Below are positions 10,940-22,108 of a DNA stretch of 64,000 nt, one piece after another (positions within the stretch are counted from its first letter, which is position 1; the number at the start of each line of letters is the position of its first letter). Source of the stretch: Lolium rigidum (lineage: Eukaryota > Streptophyta > Magnoliopsida > Poales > Poaceae); assembly GCF_022539505.1 (NCBI RefSeq), contig NC_061513.1, forward strand, positions 345,975,617-346,039,616. Direction: 5' to 3'. Position numbers and translations under genes: made by a program. Below the pieces are notes generated by a model. It worked only from the letters and a program-made list of their open reading frames with translations, ran no database searches and was not told the DNA's origin.

Positions 10940-13161
10940 CAAGCCGGCATATGAGCTTGTCAAGGAGAAACAAATGCAAGAAAATATAATACGCATGGAA
11001 TTTTTTTTGGCTGAAAGATATGGACCTGGCCACAAAAATCAGCAAGATTTCTCTAGTTTTTCACGTTCATTAGTGTATGGTGGGGTACAAATAGGAACTA
11101 GTAACAATCTAAAGGACACAGACTGCGAAGAGAAGGAGGTCGAAGAGGACCCATCGTACGAACCGAATCCAGAAGAGATAGCTACTGCTGATGATGATCT
11201 TCATTCAGATGAGGATCAGCGCACTGTCGGCAAAACTTCAGCTCAGGTCTGTGGAACTATGTCTGAACTATGATAGCAAATACGTACATGCTAAATGTTT
11301 CCTACTAATGTAGCCTCTACTTTGCTTGCAGATAGTTGCTTCTTCCGCAACAGCTTGCACGTGAAGAAGCGATCCGGACACGAAGATGCACCATCCAACA
11401 TTGCAAGAAGATCAATGGCAACAACCGAACCTCGAAGCTGGGTCATCCGATGAGCCGACGGCCACCGCCTGGTCGTAACACCGAAGGAGCACCCTCACCT
11501 AACCAGATCATGACATCTGGAGGCAGCAACTCATCTCCTGACGACAATCAAATTGTAAACTTTCAGCGGCAAGGTATGAAAGTTTGTAAAAACTAAACAC
11601 TGTACCGCATATTTTCATATAAAAAAGAATCATTTCATATCTCTTATTTCAGAGACATTGACAACATCTGGCGGTAGTAAGAGAAAGAGAGGTGGACGCG
11701 GACCTACCATGGGCCATGGACTACATGAGTACACAAGAAGACATGGTGGCAATAAGATGCCAATTGAATTCTCTCGCTGGTGTCGGGAGACCCAAGGATT
11801 ATATCCGAGTCAGCAAAGCTGAGTCGTGAGGTTGGTATTCACATCCGTGAGAAAATGCCGCTTGCAACACACTCGGACACAAGTACAAGAAAGATGAAAC
11901 TCTCGGACATGTCATTCCTCATGCTATAAATACAGTAGCGGTGAGTCCTGTACAATATTGGTTTAACCTAATTAGTATGCTACATGATCAACTATCTAAG
12001 AATCTACTGATTAATGCATCACTATTTTGCAGGGAAAGTTTACTATGGACAAAAATGATGAGGTGGCTCAAGATGTGTGCACTGATATGCTGCAAGTTAG
12101 TATTCGGTAGTTCCGATATAGGCTTAAAAAGGAGTATTGGCCGAAAATTAAAAATCTCACAGTGGAGCAAGCATATCTGAAGAAGCCAGATCATGTAGAA
12201 GAGAAAAGCTGGAAAGAACTGGTGAAGAGATGGTTTGATGAGAAGTACCAGCTACATAAACGTTATTCCTTTCAATAACAGCTACTGAATTATTACATTT
12301 CTCTGATCTGGATAAATAAAATGCATGTACTGAATATAGGTAGTGTGTGTAAAAAATGGAAAGAACAGAGAAGCTGTGAAACAGTTCCATACCACTGTTT
12401 CTCGAAGCTATGTTGCTCACTGGGAACATATAGTAAGTGTTCTGAATTTCCCCATACAGTTCATACTTCTTTCATACACAATGTACAATGGTAATGTGCA
12501 TTCTACATTTTTTCAAGCGAAGGCTAAGCAGCGAGGAAGAAGAAACCTCTCCAATTGAATTTTTAGAATCACACACACTAACAAGGATAACATTATGAGT
12601 GCTTGAAGCAAAAAGTGCATATGTAAGAAATATTTCATATTAGCACAATATAATATAATCCAGTTTTGTATGTTGTCCATGCAATGATTGTAATCTTTAT
12701 GCAGGATAAAATGGTGGCAAAAAAGCGGCGCCACGCAATGAAGATGAACCTGATTTGATCGATTGTCAAATTGTTCAGCTAGTTCGAGCGAGAAAAGCCC
12801 ATCCACCACCCGCAGCAACGACATTCCTACCAAGATTGGGCGTCGCAACAAGTTCCAGGAAGTCTTCCGTCTCAGCTACACGCATCCGAGAGCTACAACA
12901 AAGACTGCAGTATCAAGAGCAGTAACTCCATACGAGCGACTGAAAGGTACCACGAGTGAGATGCGGGCAAGACTGCAAGAACAAGATCAAAAATTTGAAG
13001 AGATCAGGAAGAAGCAGGAGGAAGAACTTGAAGCTGTGAAGAAAGCCCAAGAAGAAAAGACTTTGGCTTATGAAAAGAGGCAGAGAGAAATGGATGTCGT
13101 GCTTAATTTGCTCTTGAGGACATCCCAGCCACCATCCATGTCTGAATCCCAGGGCAACTAA
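10940..13161 (+). pseudogene. CACTA-borne Ptta/En/Spm plant transposase-like gene (PF03004 type), decayed
   Basis: A series of plus-strand exon-like segments. An acidic N-terminal part lies near 10940-11270 (EEDPSYEPNPEE and similar). A stretch near 11700-12250 has the RRHGGNKMPIEF, GIHIREKMPLAT and DETLGHVIPHAINTV motifs typical of this family. NGKNREAVKQFHTTVSRSYVAH lies near 12350. A C-terminal coiled-coil segment rich in Glu, Lys and Gln lies at 12940-13110 and ends at the TAA near 13159. At least one frameshift (near 11820) breaks the central exon. These proteins accompany En/Spm elements and are presumed to bind DNA during transposition. The upstream exon probably lies near the gap at 9253-9352. 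Confidence 0.65.
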
Positions 13162-13384
13162 TCTATTGCACCACCGTCCTACAACATTATTAATCATAGG
13201 TCTTTTAATTTCTTTGTGTTCCAATTGTAATTTTTCTTATGAATCTTTTGGTGTGTGAGAGACATACATACTTCTTGTGCCACCATTTATGCATGATATT
13301 TATTGTCTATTTTTTGATATTTCGCCAGTTTTTTTGTTTCCCAAATTTCGCAAATAATTCAAATGCCCTCAAATTTTGTCAAAT

Positions 13385-14000
13385 TCAAAAGGTGACGGAA
13401 AATGTCACAACATCACTATTAAATGAAACCACGTGGCACCAATTTCTGGTCCCACTTGTCAGAATTTGTGGGTCCCACCAGTCGAGCATTATTGGGACCC
13501 ATATGTCGGCAACAACCTGGTCCCACTTGTCTGAATTTTGTGGATCCCACCGGACAGAATATTGTGGGTCCAGCTTGTCATAATATTTTGTGGGTCCCAC
13601 CAGTCAGCACCATGCCGGTCCCACATGACAGATATCCATGTCAGCGTCGTCGGACCCATGTTGTCAGAAGCCAAATGGGACCCACATGTAAGGCCACGTA
13701 TGCTTTTTTTGGACCAATCGAAACTTCCCAAGATTTAGATATTGACGAAAGTTGCAATTTTTCGTGACAAACCTGTCTATCAACAATCAACCTTCGATGT
13801 TGACGAATTTGCAGGTCGTCACCATCAAACATTTGACGTTGACGAAAAAATGCATACCGTCACCCCCGATATTTTATGACTGAGCTTCCTTGACGAACCC
13901 CATGACGATCAAATTTCGTCACCGCGAAGTAATCCTTGACGAAAATTGGCCTTCACATGACGAAAGTGATTTGTCAAAAAAAGGGTTTTCCTTTGTAGTG
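13385..14000 (+). mobile_element. Right end of the Ptta-type CACTA element
   Basis: The sequence ends at 14000 with the reverse complement of CACTACAAAGGAAAA, a CACTA terminus. Two sets of subterminal repeats precede it: GTGGGTCCCACC-GTCAG-like units (13430-13690) and TTGACGAAA units in both orientations (13740-13970). The LINE sequence starts directly at 14001, so the element inserted into a LINE. The matching left end was not found and may be in the gap near 9253. Confidence 0.7.
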
Positions 14001-14735
14001 GATAGGGGATCCCCTTGCCCCAAACCTTTTTTTTGTCTGGAAGTATCTACCAATGTCATCGTTGACCTTGATTGCAACACGTTCACCGAAAACAAAGTTA
14101 TTAATTAGAGCACACCACTCATCAGAAAAACATTTCATTCTGAGTGTTTGTTGAAGAAAAGACCATTTAACTTTATCATAAGATTTTTCGAAGTTGATTT
14201 TGAGTATGACCCCATTCAACCTTTTTCGATGCAACTCATGGATTGTGTCATGCAAAGTTAAAAAACCATCTAGGATGTATTTACCTTGCATGAACGCAGT
14301 CTTAGACGGATGCACAACCTGGTCGGCAATGGAATTTAGCCTAATTGTAGCCACTTTTGTGAAAATTTTGAAGCAAACATTGAGTAGACATATTGGTCTA
14401 TATTGCTGAATCCGTTCCACATCATTAACTTTTGTAGTAGAATAATCTCAGCAAAATTGATGCGAAAGAAATCCAGCTACCCTGCATGGAGTACAACAAA
14501 CGATTCCAATAAATCAAGCTTAATCATATCCTAGAAAGTCTGATAAAATTCAGCCAGAAAACCATCAGGACCTGGCGCCTTAATGTGTTCCATTTGAAAA
14601 ACAGTTTTTCTTATCTCATCCTCAATGTAAGGGGAGGCCAGAAGGACATTTTCTTGTGGAGACACTTGGGGTATATCATCAGTCGTGGACTCATCCATGG
14701 ATACATCAGATTCCTCTGGGGCGCCAAACAGAGAT
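14001..14735 (-). mobile_element. LINE fragment, N-terminal reverse-transcriptase domain
   Basis: Minus-strand translation gives RT landmarks in order: QMEHIKAPGPDGF, a YRPICLLN-type motif, SKTAFMQGKYILDG and a G-QGDP motif cut at the CACTA junction. It is close to the LINE at 26622-31886 on the opposite strand, both sharing the DDIPQVSPQ stretch, so both derive from one family. It is cut by the CACTA at 14000 and by an LTR near 14736. Confidence 0.8.
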
Positions 14736-15811
14736 AATGCAACATAGAGATAATGCAACACATCTCTTTTATACTCCTCAAGAAAGGGAAAACTCCAAGA
14801 AATCTTGAATTAAGAATCAACAGAGTATAGCCTTAAGTAATATGACATAGCACATCCTTATCGGAATAAATGACATATGACATGTATTCACTTTATCCCT
14901 AGTGAGGTTCCAAAAGAAAGGTAAATACCATAGTTGATCTTTAATTTGTTGTCACTATTCAATCACTACCACCATGCTACTCCATCTAGTACATACTTCT
15001 CCCCACGCATGTTCTTGCATAGAAGTTGGATCAGAACAAGCACTTAAGAATGGGGTACAAGATATGCATCTATCATTAAAACTTACACATAATATATTCC
15101 AATCTCATATATCAATATCATAGAATAAAAATCCAACAAATAGAAATTACATATATGACCATAATCATGTTGTGCAGCTCATATGGTAATACAATCTATG
15201 AAGAGCAAGAGAGAGATAGATCAAGCTAATACCACAAACTCATAGTCCAGAGGTTCACTACTCCCTCTTCGTCATGGTGGAGATGTTGGAGAAGGTGGAG
15301 ATCCCTCCAGCAGCGGCTCCGGCGGAGTTTCCCCCTCCAATATTCGCTGGTTCTGGCTTTGTTTTGGCGTTTCTCTGTTTCTGTTGCACTCTCCTCGAGG
15401 AAGCCTCGGGAAGTCCTTTGTATAGGGTTTTTTAGGTCACACAGTCCATGGGAAAAATAATCAAGTGAATCGAATGGCTGAGGAGGAAAAGAGGGGTGGT
15501 GGCGCGCCCTCCCTACCTGAGCGCGCCACCAGGCCTCTTTTGGCCCTCCTGTCCCATCTCGTGAGGTCCAAGCGCTTAAAATGCTTTTCTTGATGAAATA
15601 TTGACATCCCTGAAATCCTAGCTCAATTTGACTTCGTAAGATCCCTAAAAGTAAAAATATTTGCACAAAACGGGTTTCCTGTCCTGTAAAGTTATATATG
15701 TGTTACCATACTAAAAAGTTCATGCATGCATTTTACATCACATATGTTGTAAATATCTAGGAATATGTGTCAACAAACTACAAAATTCATGCATGCATTT
15801 TACATGCATCA
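14736..15811 (-). mobile_element. Gypsy-type LTR (solo or truncated, copy 2)
   Basis: On the minus strand the sequence starts TGATGCATGTAAAATGC at 15811 and shares motifs with the remnant ending at 8923. It contains a TATA-like CCCTATACAAAGG box and a long leader. The other end abuts the LINE fragment near 14736 without clear primer-binding site or internal region, so it is either solo or truncated. No TSD was identified. Confidence 0.55.
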
Positions 15812-15839
15812 GTTGCTAGAACAGGAGAAGAAAAATTCA

Positions 15840-16290
15840 GCTTCAAAGCCAATTCCCCTAGAGTTCTACATAAACACTCGAGTCACCCTTGTGGAGAAAA
15901 TACGCTTGATACAACACTCCGCACTTGGAGTCACATCGAATTGGTACACAAAGATTGTTTCCATCAGCCTCCGACACTGCATCCGCGTGCACAATCTCGA
16001 AGACGAGCACCTCGCTGGCGATGCAGAGTTGGAGGACGGTAGCGCGCTACCTCTGCTGGAGTGGAAGGTCCTTCTGGCTTCCTGGCTTCACGATGGTGAA
16101 CTCGCAGTCCAGGCCGACACACTTGGTCGAAGCGGCGCCGAGGTACTTTTTCTTCACACGACGGATCCACCTCGTCACGCTCTCAGCACGATGGGTGAAG
16201 GTCACATAGAAGTTCATGCCTTGCTCGTTGAAATGGTACACCCTGGAGGGTGGTACGAACCCGTCATTGGGGCAGGGGCAGAGGCTCCGG
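15840..16290 (-). pseudogene. 3'-5' exonuclease (WRN/DEDD-like) gene fragment
   Basis: Minus-strand translation shows a segment typical of plant Werner-like 3'-5' exonuclease proteins: VYHFNEQGMNFYVTFTHRA, then VGLDCEF with the D-x-E metal-binding pair, then RATVLQLCIASEVLVFEI and a HADAV stretch. A TAG separates LPLQQR from RATVLQL where the family reads through. The later DEDD motifs are missing, the sequence drifting into unrelated DNA after about 15950. It is probably a captured or decayed gene fragment. An active gene elsewhere in the genome is expected but not shown here. Confidence 0.6.
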
Positions 16291-16903
16291 GTTCTTGGAT
16301 TTTGGTGGGCGAAGGCAGAATTTTGAGAACTCGATCGATATCGGGAGATAGGCTAGAAGGTTAATCATCTCGTAATCATTGAATTTTATAGTAGAATCAA
16401 ATGTGAAAACAATTACATTTGAATCGACAACAGAATTATGGATCAATTTCGATTGACGTCTTTCCTCGAAATTAACCCTAATACGTTTCCAACACATGAT
16501 GTGGTTCACGTGGACCCAATCGCGGACGACTAACATCCACTGAAGCATACGCCAGAATCACGTACATGGTATAGAAATAAATCGTGTGCCAACTAGAACA
16601 TCGCATATGATTTGGATTACCAATCGTGTGCCGCGTGCTTTGCTGTATCAAAATTTATTAACATGGTAGTTTGATCCCTCATTGAAACAAAATAAATAAT
16701 TAAGTAAAAAGTTTCAGCCCGTAAGGATTAGGAAAAGAATAACTTAACCTGGAAAGTTTTGCAAATAGTTATTGAGAACATAATCCTGTGCGAGTATAGA
16801 GGAGCAAGACACACAATTTTCCTAGAGACGGTCGTCTACGATCAAAATATATAAGCGGTTTGCTGTGTTCAGGCTGCGGGCTGGCCATACTACTCAGACA
16901 TTA
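16291..16903. other. No gene seen
   Basis: AT-rich intergenic sequence without recognised element ends or coding potential. Confidence 0.5.
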
Positions 16904-18333
16904 AGTTCTCCAGTCGCGTCACCCGAACCGTCCCAAACGGTGCCGGATCGAGCGTTTGGGGACGTGTTTTGTTCGTACTGTGTTTGGGGGATGTCATTCC
17001 CCAGCCGCGTCCCTCAAACGCCGCCCCCAAACATTAAAATACTTTTTTTTGTTTGTTTGTATTTTTATTTCAATAAAGAGAAGAAATGTTCCACAAACTA
17101 ATACATAATTGGGAATATTTTTTCACAAACTAATACATAGTTTGAACCATGGTTGACACAAATATAAAACATTGCAAAAAACTAAACCTAACTAGGCCGG
17201 ACATCGAAGGTTTCGTGTGTTCGCTGCCAAGAAAGAACACTCGAGGGCACACCCAGTCACCCAAACTGGAAAATCCAGCTGGTGAGGGTGCCCCTGTTGG
17301 TTCTTCCGAGGAAGAACATCCAGAAACCTTCGTGCATTTTTTCGCTGCGAAGAAACAACACTCTTCAGTCGTCGTCCTCCTCGGCGCTGTCGCCGTGGTA
17401 GTTCCGGCGGCAACGCGTCTCGTCGAACACCTTGACGCTCACGTCAATGTCGCCGAAGTAAAAGAACACGAGCATGAAGCCGGCTTCGAGGCGGTGGTAG
17501 CGCGCGAACTTCTCCCAGCCGATGTGGAGGTATATCTTGCCGCGCGCGTCGTAGATCACCTCAACGATCCACCGGCAGCAGTGGCAGCCATCCTCCCGCA
17601 GATGCAGCGAGCCCGGGCGCTCGTCGTCGGCGATGAAGTCGGCGAAGTCATCCGGCAGCTTCTGGATGCCGTGTGGGTCGCCCTTGAGGACGACGATGAA
17701 CTCGAACAGCACGGGCCTCTCCTCGTCCTGCCTGTCCGACGATGAGGACGACGACAGCGTCACAGGCGACAGCGAGCGTTCAGCTCTGCCGCGGCCGCGG
17801 CCACGACCACGACCACGGCCGCGAGCTCGGCCTCCGCCTCTACCAGCCATGGCGTCGACTCTTCAGATGTTTGGCGGCTAGGTTTGGGGAGAGAGGCGCT
17901 AGGGTTTGTGTGTGAGAGAGGGACGATGAGAGGCGGTCCTTTTTTATAGGCCGGAGGGAGGTGGGGGGAGCGGTGACGCTCATTAACGCCGGCACGCAGA
18001 GCTAGGCAGCGACGAGACGCTTCGCTGCGCCTCTGCGGGAACTGCACCGTCGCTGCGCGCCAATAACTTCCGTCGCGAGGTAGGCGACTGTTAGGTTAAA
18101 ATTCAACGTGCCGTTGATGGGTCGGCCCCGCCACTGCCCGCCTCGCTTTTCGGTGCGTCCGGCGTCTTTGGTGCGTCCCCTGTGGGGCGGGAATGGGCTC
18201 GGGGCGCCGGACAACATATCGGGGCGCGCCGAACAAAAAGAGGCTTTGGGGGACGCGGCTGGAAACATTTTTTTATCCAGCACGCCACAAATCGCTTTGG
18301 AGGACGGTTTGGGGGACGCGACTGGAGATGCTC
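16904..18333 (-). mobile_element. PIF/Harbinger-type element, 1.43 kb, carrying a B3-like ORF
   Basis: The right end reads CTCCAGTCGCGTCCCCC as inverted repeat of the left end near 16907 (TTCTCCAGTCGCGTCACCC, with a small deletion at the very tip). TTA flanks both sides (16901-16903 and 18334-18336), the 3-bp TSD of the PIF/Harbinger superfamily. No DDE transposase is present. The only sizeable ORF is the minus-strand B3-like one. Confidence 0.82.
17365..17850 (-). CDS. B3-domain-like protein carried by a Harbinger-type element
   Basis: An uninterrupted 161-residue ORF, starting at the ATG at 17850. Residues 1-24 are an Arg/Gly repeat (RG-rich), followed by a Ser-rich stretch and an acidic patch. 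From about residue 48 the sequence has the order of a small plant B3-type DNA-binding fold: LKGDPHGIQKLPDDFADF, then WIVEVIYD, then GWEKFARYHRLEAGFMLVFFY and a VKVFDETRCRR tail. In B3 proteins the GW..FA..H.L..GD.LVF segment is the hallmark. Here the Asp after Gly is replaced by Phe. The ORF lies wholly between the element's inverted repeats, so it is probably captured host sequence. The TATA-like TATAAAAAAGG on its upstream side (plus 17938-17948) could drive it. Function is unknown. Confidence 0.65.
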   Translation of the reverse strand: MAGRGGGRARGRGRGRGRGRGRAERSLSPVTLSSSSSSDRQDEERPVLFEFIVVLKGDPHGIQKLPDDFADFIADDERPGSLHLREDGCHCCRWIVEVIYDARGKIYLHIGWEKFARYHRLEAGFMLVFFYFGDIDVSVKVFDETRCRRNYHGDSAEEDDD

Positions 18334-18389
18334 TTAGCATTTAGCCACACCCAACACACGGCAAGAGCCTTGGGTGTGCCTGGTCCTTA

Positions 18390-18764
18390 GAGCATCTCCA
18401 CTCGTCTCCCCACAGAGCCCCCCACGGCCACTTTTTTTCATCCGGACGGCGAAAAACGGCCCAGTCAGTCCCCCGGTTTCTCGTTTTGGTCCGGATTCGA
18501 GCCTATTTTCGTCCGGACTCCCCATGCCATCCTCGGTTTCCCGGGGGTCTCCCGGGGACTCCGGATGAAGCTAAACCAACCGCCCACGCCCACGTGTCTC
18601 CTCTTTCGTCCGGATTCCCCGAGCCATCCTCTTTTTCCCCGAGAAACGCCGCTTGGGGAGCACACGACTAGGAAACTACTCCTCCTCACGCCAAATCTTC
18701 CTCCAATCCGGACGAAAATTTCGCCGGATTTGGACGTGGGAAGCGCCAACGAGTGGGGATGCTC
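18390..18764. mobile_element. PIF/Harbinger (Tourist-like) MITE, 375 bp
   Basis: Starts GAGCATCTCCACTCGT and ends with its near-perfect inverted repeat, flanked by TTA at 18387-18389 and 18765-18767. It sits 57 bp from the larger Harbinger-type element and has related tips. No ORF of interest; internal CCGGACGAAAA-type motifs recur in both orientations. Confidence 0.88.
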
Positions 18765-18767
18765 TTA

Positions 18768-19134
18768 AAACCTCCAATCTGTACTATAGATGATGCTAAC
18801 TTTTAACTAAATTTATATTTCTTTAGTTGTTGAAACTGCTCGATCTGGTCATATGATATCCTACGTATCACCTGATACAAAGAGCTGGATACGCACGAAA
18901 TACATATGTTGCACAAGTCTTTTCAAGAAAAGGGGTGATGCACATGTAGCCGCCGGTAGCATTTTCGTCCAATCGCCGACCAGAGGTCATGTATAGCCAA
19001 TGGTTGGGTCTCCCTTTTATGGAGGAATGGTTGGGCCTCTCTAATGTCGTTTGTCGTTAAACTTGTTTGTTGCTTTTATAAAAAGCAGGGTCATGACCTA
19101 TTCTCTAAAAAATGTTCGTCTGTCATCTACTAAT
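18768..19134. other. No gene seen
   Basis: Short intergenic stretch ending in the TSD of the next retroposon. Nothing recognised. Confidence 0.5.
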
Positions 19135-19757
19135 TTTTTTTGGTAAAAATCCACCGAACTATTCATAATCCCAGCAGTGCAAGAATACTTAAAAGAAATA
19201 AAAACTGATAAAAAGATTTTTGGATCATCTAGTGATGATTACAAGCACCCGAACAAGAGGGAGGTGCGTCGTCCTCATCGTTACTTTCTAGTTGAGTCAG
19301 GTAAAGTTTATCATAGTAGAGCTTGTTGCAGAAGATATACGGAAAGTCCCCGTGCTAAATCCCCAATGGATTAACACATGAGAGTAGCTGGCATCACCGA
19401 TGAAGAGAAGCGTGGATCAAAACAAACACATACCAAATCCAGCGAGATCCACATGAAACAAACCTCCACACGCATCACTAGAACGAAGGCTAGATGAAAA
19501 GAACTTTATTACATGTTTAGGGAGTTGACCAAGGCACGCTTTTTCAAGTAGGACACAAACCAAAATAGACCGAGAAAATAACAAAAACAAAGCTCTCTCC
19601 TGCCGACAATAACCGGGATCCACCGTGTCTCCATGGCCATAAGGCCAGAGGAAGTGAGGTAGATCGGTGGTAGCGCTGACGAGAGGCAGGGTAACCCTAA
19701 TCGACTCTCTCTCAGGGAAACCAAGGGTACGTTTCTGGTCGCTATTTCAACGTGCAT
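19135..19757 (-). mobile_element. Non-autonomous poly(A) retroposon, 623 bp, with TSD
   Basis: The 9-bp direct repeat TCTACTAAT flanks the segment (19126-19134 and 19758-19766). On the plus strand the left end starts with poly(T), so the element is on the minus strand with an A-rich tail. No RT or endonuclease motif is present. It could be a SINE, or an internally deleted LINE; no Pol III A/B boxes were confirmed. Confidence 0.75.
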
Positions 19758-19809
19758 TCTACTAATCAACTGAACTAGCCATATTCAGCTTAGATAGGTA
19801 GACTCTACA

Positions 19810-20340
19810 CACTAAAGGAAACCGGCCAACCGCCGACGGCCAGGATCTCTACCAACAGAAAAATGTCGGGGCCGTCGACATAGCCTCCAAACGCCCATGG
19901 CCGGAAAAAGGCCGTCGGCACAACTCAACCTAAGCCGAAGGCCGCCGTTGGCGTAACGAAGTCGTAGGCATATCCAGAGCTATGCCGACGGTAGCCTTTG
20001 GCACATCCTAGCTGTCGGCCTACACCGCCGCCACGTGGAGTTTGAAGCGACCTCTTGTGTCGTTTGACGGTGCAGTAGCTTTTCAAACCTTTCAGTCGCT
20101 GGTCCTTCACGGCAGGTACCTATGCCGATGGCAATACCGACGGCCAACTGACGCCGATGGTGAGACACGACCGTCGGCACACGTCGTCTACGGTACGCCG
20201 ACGGCCCCGGACCTGCGCCGACCCGAGGTAAGCCGACGGCTGTACGCCGATGGTGGCCGTTGGTACATATGTACGCCGACGGGTTTCGGTGCTATGCCGA
20301 CGGCAAAAGGCGGTGGGCGTCGTGCAGGAATCCTGTAGTG
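19810..20340. mobile_element. Mini-CACTA element, 531 bp
   Basis: Left end CACTAAAGGAAACC, right end the reverse complement of CACTACAGGATTCC, flanked by the 3-bp TSD ACA (19807-19809 and 20341-20343). The interior is almost wholly built of TGCCGACGG / CCGTCGGC subterminal motifs in both orientations. It has no coding capacity. Confidence 0.88.
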
Positions 20341-20749
20341 ACAGTCATTTGTCAAGTCAAGCCGCTAGCTGGATCCTTTCACAGATACGCTCCGTGTCAG
20401 ACCGATCAGTTTTGTCTGCCAAATACGATTACGTCTCTCCGTCTAAGAATGTCCGATCACATTCGATCGGGATGTCTTGCACCGAATCTTCTTCGCCTTG
20501 ACAATTTTGACACACTAATCATCTTCGTTTCCGATCAGCTTCTGGATAGCTATCGAGCAAGTAAGAACCAGACGGCCCTCTAGTCTTTCTATACCCATCT
20601 AGTGTCTCACTGTCGAGCAGATTCGTATGCAGAGTTGGTGTGCAGTATCCGGAAGAAAGACTGCAGATCCATTGACGCGAAGTCGCGAACAAGATGTCGG
20701 TCTAGTAGTACCTTCATTCGGAGATCTTGATTACATCATGCATTTATCT

Positions 20750-21720
20750 TTGACAGATGAGAAAGAATCCTGATATATATCTTAATTACATTTTGCATGT
20801 ATCTTTGACAGATGAGAAAGAATCCTGATATATGAGAACGTATAGATGTATGGTTCTTTCTACTCGGGAGGATAAAATTTACATGTAATAGGTCAAACAA
20901 CAAGTCTCTCAGAAGTCTCAATCAAATACTCCCCCAGTATGGTTTTATAAGACATTTAGGGTGTTTTGAAGGTTCACTCACTTTTGTGTTTCTAGTCTAT
21001 ATTTATTTTTAGTGTGTAGATTCACTCTTTTTAGTTTGTATCTAGTCAATTTTAAAAGCATCTACACCATTTTTATATTACTGCACGGAGGGAATAATAC
21101 TTATTCGTGGGATCAATTCACATACCGACAAGATATGATCTTGATGGATCTTTGGAATGTAGACCGATGAGTATACATTTCCATTCGATTAACACGGCAG
21201 CAGTAGTCTTCGTCCATACTAGCTCATGCAGGAGATCGAAGATCAGATATGTCAGGATCCTCAAGTAAAAATGAGCTAACCCATCGACATCACTGAAGGC
21301 GTATCCAGGCATCGTGTCCACTCTCTGTCGTATGTCTACGTGTTCTCGGTCGCCAGCAGGTGAAAGAATCTCCCAAAAGGATATCCATCGCGACTTGTTT
21401 AGCCATAACTTAGTTGAATCTACGGGACTCTCGCGCCCTAAACATGTGTAGTATGGCCTCGGCTACTGCATGCTTCAGTCAATTCGATCCGTCCGTGTCA
21501 CTCTCGTTCCTGGCCAGAATCGTGGGAGATCAGTAGTAGATCACCCATAATCTATCGCATTCGATGATCAGTCGCCATCTTCCCTGATCTCTTTGTGGTC
21601 TGATCTGAACAGTGCAGTGCACGTACATCAGGATTCGACATGCAGGAAACCTACGCGAAAGGCGGGAAGCAGCCATGGACCTTGGAGCTCGGTGCTGCAC
21701 ATCGATGTCGACACCGTGGC
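20750..21720 (+). repeat. Inverted segmental duplicate, copy A (partner at 50935-51850)
   Basis: Long stretches match the reverse complement of 50935-51850, for example around CTCGGTCGCCAGCAGGTGAA (21346 onward) and TTCCATTCGATTAACACGGC (21179 onward). Similarity runs over about 0.9 kb with substitutions and indels. Near its left end a 55-bp unit (ATCTTTGACAGATGAGAAAG...) is tandemly repeated (20731 and 20786). No protein is evident. Confidence 0.8.
20929..21097. mobile_element. Stowaway-like MITE inserted in duplicate copy A
   Basis: Termini CTCCCCCAGT and ACGGAGGGAATAA form an imperfect inverted repeat with TA at 20927-20928 and 21098-21099. The inverted duplicate near 51715-51735 has the uninterrupted sequence (empty site), which fixes the right boundary and shows insertion after the duplication. 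Confidence 0.85.
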
Positions 21721-22108
21721 ATACCCATGGGTATGGATCGATCTATATATGAGCGTCAGACAGGCAGAAGGCTTAGCTGGTAAGATGCGATCAGGAGTTC
21801 AGGACCGACGACTTGAGAGTCATTTGCATGAGATCTAAAGGACAGGGACTTGGAGATTCTTGCTTGATTATGCCGTATGTACGTTTGTTCTCATGACATT
21901 ACGGACGTACAGTGTATGCACGGACCTTGACAAAAAAAAAAGTACGAGATACGTACGTGTACAGAGATTCTGCAATCTGTGGCGAAAGAATATGTATCGT
22001 ACAAACAGCTACAGATACCCAGCGGCGCTAGTTGCATGTAGCTGCCTAGCTGTTCGATCCATGATCCAAGAGGCTCATTTGACATGTTCAATGCGAATAA
22101 GATTTCTT

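Noticed and set aside
13423..13767. A 114-residue ORF built of GPT/GSH-type repeats
   Set aside because: It is a translation of GTGGGTCCCACC subterminal repeats of a CACTA element, open in both strands.
8190..15811. The two same-orientation gypsy LTR copies as a pair bounding one element
   Set aside because: The DNA between them is LINE and CACTA sequence with no gypsy internal region or primer-binding site, and the copies look more diverged than a pair would be.
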